A model generated the notes under the pieces. The model did not search any database, was not told where the DNA came from, and worked only from the letters and a program-made list of their open reading frames with translations. 64,000 nt of DNA, taken from JASHPR01 sp963815375 (lineage in GTDB: Bacteria > Actinomycetota > Actinomycetes > Streptosporangiales > Streptosporangiaceae). The stretch covers positions 1 to 64,000 of the forward strand of contig CAWFGX010000001.1 in NCBI GenBank assembly GCA_963815375.1, given 5' to 3'. How positions within the stretch are numbered: position 1 is the first letter of the stretch; every line of letters starts with the position of its first letter. The position numbers and the translations under genes are program-made. Positions 8,196 to 17,015 of this stretch are shown one piece after another.

Positions 8196-8705
8196 TTATC
8201 CCCGCCGGGTTATACCGGTGACCACCCATGCCCGACCAAGGGCGCTGCAATACAAAGCCACAATGACGAGGACCAAAGCATGTTGCAGCGCGGCACTCTG
8301 GCTGTTCGCCAGGAGCGCTACGGCGAGGCCGAGCTGCAACGAGTAGCTCCCGGCCGAAATCGACGCGAAGGCTATATTCAGCGTTCTGCTTCGAGAGCTG
8401 CGGGAGAAATTTCCAGCCCGCTTTGCCCTCGGTATCAGCCATCTGGTGGCCAGCAGGCCGACGGTTGCCATCGCGAGGCTTGATAGCCCGAAGACGACTG
8501 AGCCCCCGGTCAAGGCCACGATCGAGACGATGAAGATGTCCACCAGGGCAACAAACGCGCTCCCGGCCAGCACAGTTCGCAGCTCCCGAGTTGTGGGGTT
8601 CGCGTCATCCGCGTTGACGACCGATACGGCGACGACCAGCAACCCCAAGATGGCAGCGGACGCGCCCGCGCTTGTGATGAAGAAGTTCTCATAGTGGCCC
8701 ACCAC
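8196..8705 (-). CDS. Hypothetical four-helix integral membrane protein
   Basis: A 169-residue hydrophobic protein with four predicted membrane spans, at about 10-30, 45-68, 70-88 and 120-160. No catalytic motif is visible. The N-terminus MVGHYENFFITSAGASAAILGLLVVAVSV resembles a widespread small actinobacterial membrane family of unknown function. It stands alone, convergent with the broken extracellular protein gene. The first Met is the best start seen. Confidence 0.65.
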   Translation of the reverse strand: MVGHYENFFITSAGASAAILGLLVVAVSVVNADDANPTTRELRTVLAGSAFVALVDIFIVSIVALTGGSVVFGLSSLAMATVGLLATRWLIPRAKRAGNFSRSSRSRTLNIAFASISAGSYSLQLGLAVALLANSQSAALQHALVLVIVALYCSALGRAWVVTGITRRG

Positions 8706-8875
8706 AACGCCACCGTATCGGGCATCAGCGGCTATCTTGCCGAGGCGTGCCCGGCCGCCACCGGACTCGTTCAGCTTCGCATGCTCGCGCCAGCAGTTGG
8801 CTAGCCGGCCGGAATGATCGCGCGTGACCCGGGTAGCTGGGATGGACTGTCAGGCTGATGCGTAAGGACGTAGAC

Positions 8876-9082
8876 ATGACCAGCACTCAGGATTCCGGAC
8901 GGCGTGGGATCGACCTGACCGAGGCAGCACGCCAGCTGGAGCTAGCCGTCCATGATGCTCAGGTGGCCTACGACTGCATGGGCCTGGGCGACCTCGACGC
9001 GGCCCATACCCACACGCTGACCGCCCGGGCCGCCACCGACGCCGCCGAGAACATCCTGCGTGCCACCCTGGCGGAAGGCTAG
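8876..9082 (+). CDS. Small hypothetical helical protein
   Basis: A 68-residue protein from ATG 8876, with AAGGAC about 7 bases upstream. An in-frame ATG at 8858 lacks a comparable site. It is rich in Ala, Asp and Thr and predicted helical (LTEAARQLELAVHDAQVAYDCM and ATDAAENILRATL). There is no known domain and no operon partner. Good codon usage supports a real gene; function unknown. Confidence 0.6.
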   Translation: MTSTQDSGRRGIDLTEAARQLELAVHDAQVAYDCMGLGDLDAAHTHTLTARAATDAAENILRATLAEG

Positions 9083-9167
9083 CCGTTCGTGAGGTTCCGG
9101 CGCTCGAGCGCGCCGACCCGGCTCACGGGGCCCACCCGCAGCCGTCAGGTGGGTGCAGGATTCTTAC

Positions 9168-9692
9168 ATGACCCGGCACCGTTTCCACGGAGATCCGGCC
9201 CGCTTCGAGGTAGTCGCGCGTTTCGTAGCCGATCGCTTCCCGGACGTGCGGTACGTCGCGGACGTAGCTGGCGGCCAGGGAATGCTGACGCGGATGCTCC
9301 GTAAGCGCTTCGGCTTCGAGGCAGAGGTAATAGATCCGCGCGGCTGGGCGCTGAAGGGGGTGCCGGCCAGGGCCGAGCTTTACACTCCGGCGATGGCGGA
9401 CTATTACGACCTGGTCATCGGCCTTCACCCTGACGAAGCTCTCCGGAGCGTCGTCCAGTCCGCGGGAAAGGTGACCGTGCTGGTTGTGCCGTGCTGCAAT
9501 TTCTGGACTCGCGACAGCCGGCTGGGACGTAATGACCTAATAGAGCAGATCAGCGAGTTCCACCGTTCTCTCGGCGGTATGTCAGAACGGGTAACGCTTG
9601 CATTCAGTGGTCCGGTGAATCACGGCCTCATCCTCTGGCCGCCGCAACCGGACGAAGACGTTCCGGCCGTCTGCCTGGCTCCTTCGAGCTAG
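9168..9692 (+). CDS. SAM-dependent methyltransferase-like protein
   Basis: A 174-residue protein starting at ATG 9168 with GCAGGA about 7 bases upstream. VRYVADVAGGQGMLTRML looks like motif I of a class I SAM-dependent methyltransferase, followed by an acidic strand end (AEVIDPRG). VIGLHPDEA and VVPCCNFW resemble the post-motif and Cys-Cys segments of TRM13-like RNA methyltransferase folds. The substrate is unknown. At 174 residues it is short for the fold, so it may be a minimal or diverged member. Confidence 0.6.
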   Translation: MTRHRFHGDPARFEVVARFVADRFPDVRYVADVAGGQGMLTRMLRKRFGFEAEVIDPRGWALKGVPARAELYTPAMADYYDLVIGLHPDEALRSVVQSAGKVTVLVVPCCNFWTRDSRLGRNDLIEQISEFHRSLGGMSERVTLAFSGPVNHGLILWPPQPDEDVPAVCLAPSS

Positions 9693-9752
9693 CGGCCACG
9701 AGAGACTCCAGGTGGGCGGTCATTACCGCTGCGTTCACCGTCGTCGCGGCCG

Positions 9753-10658
9753 TCAGGCGGTGCCGGCTGCCCGGAGCCTGCCGAGGATGCCCGAGACGGC
9801 CGCGCAGTATGTCTCCTCTGCCGAATTGCCGTACAGAAGCCCCTCTCGGGCGGAATGGGCGAGCCAGGCGATCGCCCGGTAGCTAACCAGGCAGCGCAGC
9901 CCGTCGCCGCCAGCCAGCCGAGCCGCCTGGGCCAGCAGGCGGTCGGCAGCGGCGTGGCCGCCGAAGCGCTCGCAGTCTAAGGCGAGGACGACCAGGTCCA
10001 GCGCGCGGCTGCCCAGCGCGAACTCATCCCAGTCCACCACGCCAGTGATCCGCGTCCCGTCGGTCAGGATGTTGGACGGATTCAGGTCGTTGTGTGTGTA
10101 GTCGGCTGGCGGCAGCCGCAGTCCCCAGACCGGCTCAAGCCAGCACCTCAGTCGCTCACACAGGGGCCCGGCGGCCGCGCAGGCCCTGGGCGCATCGTCC
10201 CATTCCTGGTCCCAGTCGTCGAACAGCACGTTCGCCACGTAGCTGGCGAAATCGCGGTCCCCGGCCGGGATGCCGGCGTCGGCCTGCAGTTCGACGAGAC
10301 GCAGCGCCTCCTCGAGCATCGGCTCGTCCAGCGTAGTAAGGGGGTGGCCGGGGAGCCGGTTCTGGATCGTCACCTGCCACTGAGGGCTGATCATGCCATG
10401 CCACAAGATCGCCGGAACGGGATACCCGCGCGCGCCGAGCGCGGGGAGATGCTCCGCGCACCATTGCGCCTTCTGGTCCGCGCGGCCCTCCTCGCCATCC
10501 CTGACCTTGACGACGATCGCGCCCGTTCCCAACGCGCGGGCAGCCCACGTCATCCCGGACCGTTTCGCGGGCGTGAGCGGCTCGGCGTCGTACACCCGCT
10601 CCCCCAGCTCGCGGGTGATCAGCCGCTGAACCTCGGGCCAGGCGGGCATTCCGGTCAT
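9753..10658 (-). CDS. Aminoglycoside phosphotransferase (APH)-family kinase
   Basis: A protein of about 301 residues with the APH/choline-kinase fold. The catalytic loop HNDLNPSNIL supplies the Asp base and Asn ligand, and GVVDWDEFALG contains the metal-binding Asp. The N-lobe Lys lies in AIVVKVRDGEE. Such enzymes phosphorylate small molecules such as aminoglycosides, macrolides or homoserine; the substrate cannot be told from sequence. The Met in MTGMPAWPEVQRLI was chosen because an upstream extension would run into the divergent peptidase promoter region. Confidence 0.8.
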   Translation of the reverse strand: MTGMPAWPEVQRLITRELGERVYDAEPLTPAKRSGMTWAARALGTGAIVVKVRDGEEGRADQKAQWCAEHLPALGARGYPVPAILWHGMISPQWQVTIQNRLPGHPLTTLDEPMLEEALRLVELQADAGIPAGDRDFASYVANVLFDDWDQEWDDAPRACAAAGPLCERLRCWLEPVWGLRLPPADYTHNDLNPSNILTDGTRITGVVDWDEFALGSRALDLVVLALDCERFGGHAAADRLLAQAARLAGGDGLRCLVSYRAIAWLAHSAREGLLYGNSAEETYCAAVSGILGRLRAAGTA

Positions 10659-10748
10659 CACGCACAGATCGTAGGCACCACCTGCGACACCCGAGTACCG
10701 ATTTTCCGCAGCGGCAGGCGTGTGCGGTCCAGGCGGGATCGTTAGCCT

Positions 10749-11483
10749 GTGAAGGTGCCCGTCAGGCCGAGACAAGTCTTCGCTTTCTCCGGTGTCCTGA
10801 ACCGCGCCCCAGGTGAGAAGCGTGACCCGGCGTTGCTCGAGTACGCGGTGAGCCTCGGCGCTGCCGGCGGGAAGAACCGGGTCTGCTTCATCCCCACGGC
10901 TAGCGGCGATTCACCGTCCGCCATTGAAGCGGTGACCGAGGTTTTCGCCAGCCGCGGGGATGCTGACTTCAGCGTGCTCACCCTGTTCACGCAGCCCAGC
11001 GTTCCCGATGTCGAGGCGCACCTGATGGCGCAGGACGTTCTGCTGGTCGGGGGCGGCAGCGTAGTAAACCTGATGGCGGTGTGGCGGGCGCATGGCCTGG
11101 CCCGGGTTATGCGTGAATGCTGGAAGGCGGGGGTGGTTCTCGCCGGGTGGAGCGCTGGCAGCCTGTGCTGGCACCGCGGTGGGCCGACCGACTCGTTCGG
11201 CGACTCGCTGGCCGTGTTCAGCGACGGCCTGGGCTTCCTGCCCTACAGCAACGGGGTTCATGACTCCCTCGACGACCAGCCCCGCCGGCGCGTCTACCGT
11301 GAGTATGTAGCCAAAGGCGAGCTCCCGGCCGGGTACGCCACCGAGGACGGCGTCGGTCTGCACTACATCGACACCGAACTGCATGAGGTCGTCGCCATGC
11401 GGGACGGCGCCAGGGCGTGGTGGGTGGAGCCGTCCCCCGACGGCGGCTATCACGACGAACCGATCCCTCCGCGCAGGCTCTGA
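10749..11483 (+). CDS. Peptidase E-like (S51) / class I glutamine amidotransferase-like protein
   Basis: A 244-residue protein with the S51 nucleophile elbow GWSAGSLCW (Ser at about 137), the upstream glycine motif VLLVGGGSVVNL and a downstream HDS segment. Peptidase E enzymes cleave Asp-X dipeptides in the cytoplasm and are related to cyanophycinase. The gene starts at GTG 10749 and is divergent from the kinase gene. Length and motifs agree with the family. Confidence 0.85.
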   Translation: MKVPVRPRQVFAFSGVLNRAPGEKRDPALLEYAVSLGAAGGKNRVCFIPTASGDSPSAIEAVTEVFASRGDADFSVLTLFTQPSVPDVEAHLMAQDVLLVGGGSVVNLMAVWRAHGLARVMRECWKAGVVLAGWSAGSLCWHRGGPTDSFGDSLAVFSDGLGFLPYSNGVHDSLDDQPRRRVYREYVAKGELPAGYATEDGVGLHYIDTELHEVVAMRDGARAWWVEPSPDGGYHDEPIPPRRL

Positions 11484-11528
11484 CTGCCCAGCGAAGGTCT
11501 GTGCCTGGCTGTCCTTGCCGATCGATCG

Positions 11529-11879
11529 TTAGCCGCGAAGATGCTGCATGCCTTGGAGGTAATCGGTGATGCGGAAGCCCGGTATCTCCAGTTCGGCACC
11601 GGTCCCGAGGTCGTAACGTCCGCCGATGGCAGCAGGGTCCCAGCCGTGATCGAGGGCGTAGTCGACGATGGCACGCACGGCACCAGAAGTGGGATAGGAA
11701 CTATCCGGATCATCGCCCCAGAGGCCCGGCTCGCCGGTGGCAGCCAGATCCGCGCGCAGAACGCACCCGTTCTTTCCGCCGCCCCACACACGGACCCGGA
11801 CGCATCGGGGCGGGCAGAGTTCCGCCGTCCACTTGAACTCTCTGGCGCCGATACGCAGAGTGCGCAGCCTGGTCTTCAC
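11529..11879 (-). CDS. Conserved hypothetical protein of actinomycetes
   Basis: A 116-residue protein. The core (REFKWTAELCPPRCVRVRVWGGGKNGCVLRADL, YPTSGAVRAIVDYALDHGWDPAAIGG) matches a small family common in Streptomyces and relatives with no assigned function. It is probably a compact alpha/beta protein. The gene is convergent with the peptidase E gene, with no operon partner. Confidence 0.65.
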   Translation of the reverse strand: MKTRLRTLRIGAREFKWTAELCPPRCVRVRVWGGGKNGCVLRADLAATGEPGLWGDDPDSSYPTSGAVRAIVDYALDHGWDPAAIGGRYDLGTGAELEIPGFRITDYLQGMQHLRG

Positions 11880-12094
11880 CGTTCCCGCCTTCAGGCGCTG
11901 ACGGATGTTCTGGCCATGAGGGCACAGCCGCGAGCGTCACGCTGTCTGCGGGCAGGTGCAGCTTGACGCTTGCGCACCACGAGTCTAGGCGAATGATGAC
12001 GAGGCGAAGCTCGCATTGATATCCCACCCGCCAGGCCCGGCTGAGGACGGTTGTGATCGCTATCCTGATGCTGACGTTGGGATGAGGAGCGGCA

Positions 12095-12310
12095 ATGATC
12101 GTACTGGCCATCATCGGGGGAATCATTGCCGGATCCATCGCCGCTGCCGGCGCGTATGACTACCGTGCACGGCGCCGCGGCTGGCGGGTGAACCCCTCGA
12201 CCGAGGAAGCGTTCCACAACCGGCTGGACGTCAAGGCCATCGATGCCCCATTCCTGCAGGGCGGGAAGGGAGACTGGATGACCCACCGCCGGCGCGATCG
12301 AAGAACCTGA
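12095..12310 (+). CDS. Small single-span membrane protein
   Basis: A 71-residue protein preceded by GATGAGGAG at good spacing. The N-terminus MIVLAIIGGIIAGSIAAAGAYDY is one membrane span, followed at once by basic residues RARRRG that would stay cytoplasmic. The rest is hydrophilic. Function unknown. Confidence 0.6.
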   Translation: MIVLAIIGGIIAGSIAAAGAYDYRARRRGWRVNPSTEEAFHNRLDVKAIDAPFLQGGKGDWMTHRRRDRRT

Positions 12311-12373
12311 CCGCCGGACAGGCAGGCGCACCCACGGGCTCACGGGCTCACGGCTGCCCACACCGGCGTGCCC

Positions 12374-12826
12374 CTACGCGGGCAGAGCACGGTCCTCGAC
12401 AACACGCTTCATGACCAGGGTTGAGGTCATGCGCTGGACGCCCGCGAGCGAGGTGAGCCTGTCGTCCTGGAGGCGCTGGTAGGCGGCCAGGTCCTTGGTG
12501 ACAATGCGGAGCAGGTAGTCAGGGTCGCCGAACAGCCGCTCGGCCCGCACAACGTTCGGGATCGCCGCCAGTCCCTGCTCAAACGCCATGAGCGTCTCCC
12601 GGTCTTCCCGGCGCATGGTGACGAACACGAGCACCTCGAACGGCAGGCCGAGGGCCTCCGCGTCCACGACGGCCCGGTAGCCACGGATCGCACCGCTGCG
12701 TTCCAGTTCGCGCAGCCGCCGGTGGCACGGTGAGACGGTCAGGCCCACCTGTGCGGCCAGCTCGGTGATCGTCAGGCGCCCGTCATCCTGAAGCGCAGCA
12801 ATAATCTTGCGGTCAAGCTCATCCAC
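12374..12826 (-). CDS. Lrp/AsnC-family transcriptional regulator
   Basis: A 150-residue protein with an N-terminal winged helix (LDRKIIAALQDDGRLTITELAAQVGLTVSPCHRRLRELERSGAIRGYRAVVD) and a C-terminal RAM/AsnC ligand-binding domain (FEVLVFVTMRREDRETLMAFEQ, FGDPDYLLRIV). Lrp proteins sense amino acids and form octamers on DNA. It is divergent from a LysE exporter 109 bases away and likely controls it, as in LysG/LysE-type and Lrp/BrnF-type pairs. Confidence 0.9.
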   Translation of the reverse strand: MDELDRKIIAALQDDGRLTITELAAQVGLTVSPCHRRLRELERSGAIRGYRAVVDAEALGLPFEVLVFVTMRREDRETLMAFEQGLAAIPNVVRAERLFGDPDYLLRIVTKDLAAYQRLQDDRLTSLAGVQRMTSTLVMKRVVEDRALPA

Positions 12827-12935
12827 GCGATCAATACTTCCACAGAGTCAGCCTGCAGTGGGAAAACATAGAAACACTTTCGCGCATAACGAGGGTAAGT
12901 TTCTGCAATAAGCTGCCGCTCAGGGAGAGCTTTCT

Positions 12936-13550
12936 ATGGCCGCCGGTTCCGTCGCCGCGTTCTGGGGCGTTGCCTTTCTGCTGATCATCGTTCCGGGACC
13001 AGATTGGGCGTTCGTCCTCAGCTCGGGCCTAGGGGGCCGGACTGTGCCGGCCGTCGGCGGTCTCGTCCTGGGTTACGCCGCGATCACCGTCATCGTCGCC
13101 GCCGGGGTCGGAGCCATCGTCGCCCGGTCGCCTGGACTGCTCACCGGGCTGACCGTTATCGGCGGCCTTTATTTGATGTGGCACGGCATCAGGACGTTCG
13201 CCCGGCCCGCAGCTGCCCCGGCCCGCGCGGACGGCCCGTCCGGCAGCGGGCGCACGACGCTCGCCCGTGGCCTGGGCGTCAGCGCACTCAACCCCAAAGG
13301 CCTGCTGCTCTTCCTGGCGCTGCTCCCCCAGTTCACCAGCCCGCGAGCAAGCTGGCCCCTCGCTGCACAGCTGGCGTTCCTTGGCCTGGTCTTCATGCTG
13401 AGCTGCGCGGCGTTCTACCTGTGCCTCGGCTCCTTCGCCCGGAAAATGCTGCACGCGCGGCCGGGCGCTGCGCACATCATCGCCCGGCTGTCCGGCGCGG
13501 CCATGGCCATCGTCGGCGCCGTGCTGCTCGCCGAGCGCCTCATTACCTGA
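12936..13550 (+). CDS. LysE/RhtB-family amino acid exporter
   Basis: A 204-residue membrane protein with about six spans and the family signature VPGPDWAFVLSSGLGGR near the N-terminus. Central GLGVSALNPKGLLLFLALLPQF is the LysE/RhtB NPK motif. It exports amino acids or analogues across the cytoplasmic membrane. The divergent Lrp-type regulator next door suggests induction by the exported amino acid. Length is normal for the family. Confidence 0.9.
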   Translation: MAAGSVAAFWGVAFLLIIVPGPDWAFVLSSGLGGRTVPAVGGLVLGYAAITVIVAAGVGAIVARSPGLLTGLTVIGGLYLMWHGIRTFARPAAAPARADGPSGSGRTTLARGLGVSALNPKGLLLFLALLPQFTSPRASWPLAAQLAFLGLVFMLSCAAFYLCLGSFARKMLHARPGAAHIIARLSGAAMAIVGAVLLAERLIT

Positions 13551-13567
13551 CGCCCACGCGGGCGCGG

Positions 13568-13924
13568 TTACGAGCCGGGCATTTCCCGCTTGAGGCGGGC
13601 CAGCTCCTCGTCGACGTCGAAGCCAGCGGTGGAGCCCGGCGGGAGGCCGGTGGGCTGCTGCCGCGGCGCCTCGATGTTTGGGCGGGTGCGGCGCTGCTCA
13701 CGCTGCTGCTGGCGCTCCTCGCGCTCCTGCAGGCGCTGCTGGCGGCGTTCCTCGTGACGCTGCCGGGCGAGCTTGTACTGCTCCCATCCTTTGAACGCAG
13801 CGAAGATCGCAGCTGCGATCAGTATGCCGATCCCGATCAGGTACAGAAGGTGCAGCAGGGACGAGAGCACAAAGAAGACGATCACTACACCTACGGCGAT
13901 TGCGAGTACCTTCACCCAGCGCAT
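13568..13924 (-). CDS. Membrane protein with C-terminal coiled coil
   Basis: A 118-residue protein from an ATG (MRWVKVLAIAV) with GAGGAGG about 9 bases upstream. The upstream frame extension is Arg/Gly-rich and looks non-coding. It has one long hydrophobic stretch (about 4-45, one or two spans), a highly charged Gln/Arg/Glu helix (about 50-90) likely to form a coiled coil, and a tail ending FDVDEELARLKREMPGS. No enzymatic motif. Function unknown. Confidence 0.65.
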   Translation of the reverse strand: MRWVKVLAIAVGVVIVFFVLSSLLHLLYLIGIGILIAAAIFAAFKGWEQYKLARQRHEERRQQRLQEREERQQQREQRRTRPNIEAPRQQPTGLPPGSTAGFDVDEELARLKREMPGS

Positions 13925-14132
13925 CGGCGGCCGCCTCCTCTCACCCCGGCCAGGCCGGACGGACGGTGCGTCTCCTCCGAACTTACCCCCTCCCGGCACG
14001 AGACGATCCTGCGGCGAGGCGCGACCGGTCAGATCCCGGGCCGGATGTCTCGCTGGACACAACTACTGCATCCCGAACCGGTACGACTACGAGCACGGCG
14101 GGGTGATCAGCAACCAGGTCGCATTTCCGGTT

Positions 14133-14669
14133 TTACCAGGCGGCTGCCGGATCGGTGCGCAGCAGGCTGTACGTCAGCGCGTCCCGCCAGGCGCCGTCAC
14201 GCCATCCCGCGGCCCGGACAATTCCCTCCCGGGTGAACCCGGCCTTTTCCAGGGCTTTCTGCTCGGCGATGTTGTCCGCCTCGGTCGCTGCCCAGATCCG
14301 GTGGGCGGTCGTGTGCGCGAAAAGGTAGCGCGCGATCAGGCGCTGTGCCTGGGTGCCGTATCCGCGACCGCGTTCCTCGGGCAGCAGCATGATGATCAGC
14401 TCCCAGCTGCACCCCGCCGTCACGAGCGGGTCGCGGCGCCATCGCACCAGGCCCAGCCGCCGTATTCCGGAGACCACAATCAGGGTTCCGCCGTCCGGGC
14501 CGACCAGGCCGTTCTCATTCCAGTCTCGCCGCCAGCGGCGGAGATCCGACCACCCGAACCACTGGAACTCACCCGCTTTATCCGGGTCCTGCGTCAGCGC
14601 TTCCAGCATCGGCAGGTCATCCTCGCGGGCCGGGCGCAGTTCTACCTGATCGCTCACGCGCACCATCAT
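14133..14669 (-). CDS. GNAT-family N-acetyltransferase (RimJ/RimL type)
   Basis: A 178-residue protein with acetyl-CoA binding motif A (LLPEERGRGYGTQAQRLIARYLF, R/Q-x-x-G-x-G/A form) and the C-terminal NIAEQKALEKAGFTREGIVR motif of RimJ/RimL-like acetyltransferases. The N-terminal LRPAREDDLPMLEALTQDP is also typical. Substrate unknown; possibilities include protein N-termini and small amines. Confidence 0.85.
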   Translation of the reverse strand: MMVRVSDQVELRPAREDDLPMLEALTQDPDKAGEFQWFGWSDLRRWRRDWNENGLVGPDGGTLIVVSGIRRLGLVRWRRDPLVTAGCSWELIIMLLPEERGRGYGTQAQRLIARYLFAHTTAHRIWAATEADNIAEQKALEKAGFTREGIVRAAGWRDGAWRDALTYSLLRTDPAAAW

Positions 14670-14718
14670 GCGCGCTGCCCGGTACGTACGCGTCCGCGGC
14701 CGAACTAGGAGTCTTGAT

Positions 14719-14750
14719 GCACGTGCAAAAGCACGTGCAGAAGCGCGTGC
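14719..14750. repeat. Three 12-bp tandem repeats built on palindromic GCACGTGC
   Basis: The octamer GCACGTGC occurs at 14719 and 14731, and GCGCGTGC at 14743, each followed by a 4-base A-rich spacer, giving an exact 12-bp period. The block lies 56 bases before the next gene. The even spacing and self-complementary core (CACGTG) suggest an operator array rather than random sequence. Confidence 0.6.
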
Positions 14751-14805
14751 ATCCAGGCATAATGGGCTGCGACCAAAGGCTCACTCATGAGCTTGGAGGC
14801 CGGCG

Positions 14806-15126
14806 ATGACACGGCCAAGACAGTTCGCAGCCCGCGGCTGGATATACGCCGCCGGGCCAATAGGCGGCGGCCTGATCAAGCTGGGCCAGGGCAGCACCGC
14901 GGCAGCTGCCGCGGTAGGCCTTGCGCCCTACGCCGTATTAGGGTTGCTGCTTCTTGTCTTCCTGATCGGCTACCTGGCAGCACTCGCGCGATACCTGTGT
15001 GCCGGGCCGGAAGGCCAGGAGGCTATGGAACGCCTCATGATGATCTCGGCCAACGCCATCGTGTCCATCCTGACGTTAACCCCGGCCTCGCCACCCCCGC
15101 GGCCTCGAAAAAGCCAGTCGCGGTGA
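14806..15126 (+). CDS. Small hypothetical membrane protein
   Basis: A 106-residue protein starting at ATG with GGAGG about 7 bases upstream. A glycine-rich N-terminus (AAGPIGGGLIKLGQGSTAAAAAVGLAPYAVLG) is followed by a clear span (LLLLVFLIGYLAALARYL) and a possible second amphipathic helix. No known family. The 12-bp operator-like array upstream suggests specific regulation. Confidence 0.55.
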   Translation: MTRPRQFAARGWIYAAGPIGGGLIKLGQGSTAAAAAVGLAPYAVLGLLLLVFLIGYLAALARYLCAGPEGQEAMERLMMISANAIVSILTLTPASPPPRPRKSQSR

Positions 15127-15407
15127 GCCAAGCAACCCCTGGTCGGGCACCATTGAGGAATGGGTCCGGCCGTATCGACTTTTCGGGCCGGTCTTTAACT
15201 GATTTCGGCGCGAGGGCCGGTTTGCGGTCAAGGGACTGGCTCTTTTGATGTCAGGGATAGTGATCCGTTATGGGGTCTCGGGGCGAGGACATCATGATCA
15301 CGGAAACCGCCCGTCGTTGGGCGCACCTGGGCTTCCGGGATCAAGGCATGTGCGGGTAAGTATCCGCGATCATGCAGCGGGCGAGCGGGAGAACCTGATC
15401 AGCGGAG

Positions 15408-16040
15408 TCATAGCCGGCCAAGTCGCCTGACGTCGCGGTAGAGGTCGCGGAGCAGGGCGATCTCTGCGCCGTGATGCAGCAGCTCCTGGTTGACCCACCA
15501 GACAGTGTCGATGAACGCGTCCTCGGGGTCGCTCCCATACGGATACGTGCTTCGTCCGGAGGCATCGAGCGTGGTCTCGTCTGCCCCGGTCAGGACCGAG
15601 CGCCACGCCTCGGCTCCGGCCTGGAATGCCGCGATGCCCCCGGCGGCATCGCCGCTGAAGCGGTAGTCGTCCCTGGTCAGCGCGTGGGTGCCGGTCATGT
15701 GGTCGGCGCGCAGCGCGAGCGTCTCCGACAGGTGGCCCAGGCGCCAGGCGATCGTGGTGAACGGCGGCGGCCATGGCTGCGGGTACGGCGCGAAGTCGCG
15801 GCCCCACTCGCCCGCTCCGACGAGCATGGTCGCTCGGGGACCCGGCCCGGCGGCCTTCAACCGGATCGACCAGCAGCCGGCCACTGGCTCCCAGAGATAC
15901 TCCTCGTCGGTCATGGGCGGGATCTCGATCCTCACGCCATTGCCGCTGTCCCCGCCCGGCCCGGTCATGCGGTCAGCCAGTCGCTCGCGGGCCCAGTCGA
16001 ACTGTGCCAGCAGCGGGACGAGCCGCAGCGGTGTCGCCAT
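15408..16040 (-). CDS. DinB-like superfamily protein
   Basis: A 210-residue protein beginning at ATG 16040 with AGGAGAG 8 bases upstream. The pattern of four-helix DinB/YfiT-like proteins is visible: an N-terminal FDWARERLADRM helix, HLSETLALRADH with a metal-type His, and ELLHHGAEIALLRDLY near the C-terminus with the second His pair. Members are metal-dependent proteins linked to thiol transfer or stress. The function of this one is unknown. Confidence 0.75.
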   Translation of the reverse strand: MATPLRLVPLLAQFDWARERLADRMTGPGGDSGNGVRIEIPPMTDEEYLWEPVAGCWSIRLKAAGPGPRATMLVGAGEWGRDFAPYPQPWPPPFTTIAWRLGHLSETLALRADHMTGTHALTRDDYRFSGDAAGGIAAFQAGAEAWRSVLTGADETTLDASGRSTYPYGSDPEDAFIDTVWWVNQELLHHGAEIALLRDLYRDVRRLGRL

Positions 16041-16091
16041 TGAGCGCCCTCTCCTTCTGGCCTGGTCCGCCGCCGCCAGTGTGTCAGGGTA

Positions 16092-17003
16092 GTGATGATG
16101 TCCAGTCACCCAGCCGAGGTACTTGAACTGCTGGACGTGCGGCCACGCCGCGTCGTGGAGATCAGGGATATCCCGCTGGGGAACGGGAACTGGCTGGTCG
16201 AGACCGCTGCCGGGCCGCCGTTCGTGCTGCGCCGCTACCACACCAGAACCACGCAGCAGGACCTCGCTTACGAGTATGCGGTGCTCGATTATCTTGCCAG
16301 CGCCGGCTGGGCGGTACCTGCGCCTGTCAGCGAGGCGGTTGCCTGGCAGGACGAGTGGTACTGCCTGACCCGGTACGTGCCCGGCGAGGCGGTCCGGGCT
16401 GAGGATGCCGCCCAGCGCAGCCGACGCGGCCGTGACCTGGCCCGGCTGCACCTCGCGCTGCGCGGTCTTCACGTGCGGATAGGACAGCGTCCCGGCTGGC
16501 GCGCCCAGCACGCTGGTGTCACCATGCGCGCCGTCAACGACTGGGACGAGTGCGTCCGCGGCCTTGCCTCCGTCAGCCCACGGCTAGCCTCCTGGGCCCA
16601 CGCCGCCGCTGAGCAGGCGCATGCCTCACTTGCGGCCCTGGGTGCCGACGACCTGCCGGTCACGGTGGTGCACGGGGACTTCGCCGAATGGAACGTGCAC
16701 TACTCACGCGGCCGGCTCGCCGGAGTCATCGACTTCGGGCTCACCCACGTGGACACGCGCCCGTTCGAGCTGGCCATTGCCCGTACCTACCGAGCGCCGC
16801 AGGTGGTCGACGCCTACCGCGCAGAACTCGCCGCGAGCGGGTGGCCCCTCAGCGAGCTGGAAGAGGAGACCTTACAACCCGTCTACCGTGCCTTCCGCGT
16901 CGGCATGGCCGCTGCTGAAATGGAGGATGGCCGGATCACGGGCACCTACGACCTGGCGATGATCGAACGCCAGCTCTCCAGAACCGGAACGGCCGCACCC
17001 TAG
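16092..17003 (+). CDS. Phosphotransferase (APH / homoserine-kinase-like) family protein
   Basis: A 303-residue protein with the catalytic loop VVHGDFAEWNVHY and metal-binding GVIDFGLTHVDTRPFELA of APH/HSK2-type kinases. The N-lobe (PPFVLRRYHTRTTQQDLAYEYAVLDYL) holds the nucleotide-binding region. It is unlike the kinase at 9.7 kb, so the two are not recent duplicates. Substrate unknown. The gene is divergent from the DinB gene with about 50 bases between them. Confidence 0.8.
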   Translation: MMMSSHPAEVLELLDVRPRRVVEIRDIPLGNGNWLVETAAGPPFVLRRYHTRTTQQDLAYEYAVLDYLASAGWAVPAPVSEAVAWQDEWYCLTRYVPGEAVRAEDAAQRSRRGRDLARLHLALRGLHVRIGQRPGWRAQHAGVTMRAVNDWDECVRGLASVSPRLASWAHAAAEQAHASLAALGADDLPVTVVHGDFAEWNVHYSRGRLAGVIDFGLTHVDTRPFELAIARTYRAPQVVDAYRAELAASGWPLSELEEETLQPVYRAFRVGMAAAEMEDGRITGTYDLAMIERQLSRTGTAAP

Positions 17004-17015
17004 CCCTGCCCGCGG

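Noticed and set aside
13004..14236. 410-codon plus-strand frame
   Set aside because: It crosses the LysE gene in another frame and two minus-strand genes; Arg-rich composition.
15127..15407. Possible small gene downstream of the 106-residue membrane protein
   Set aside because: No frame has a ribosome site, motif or sensible composition.
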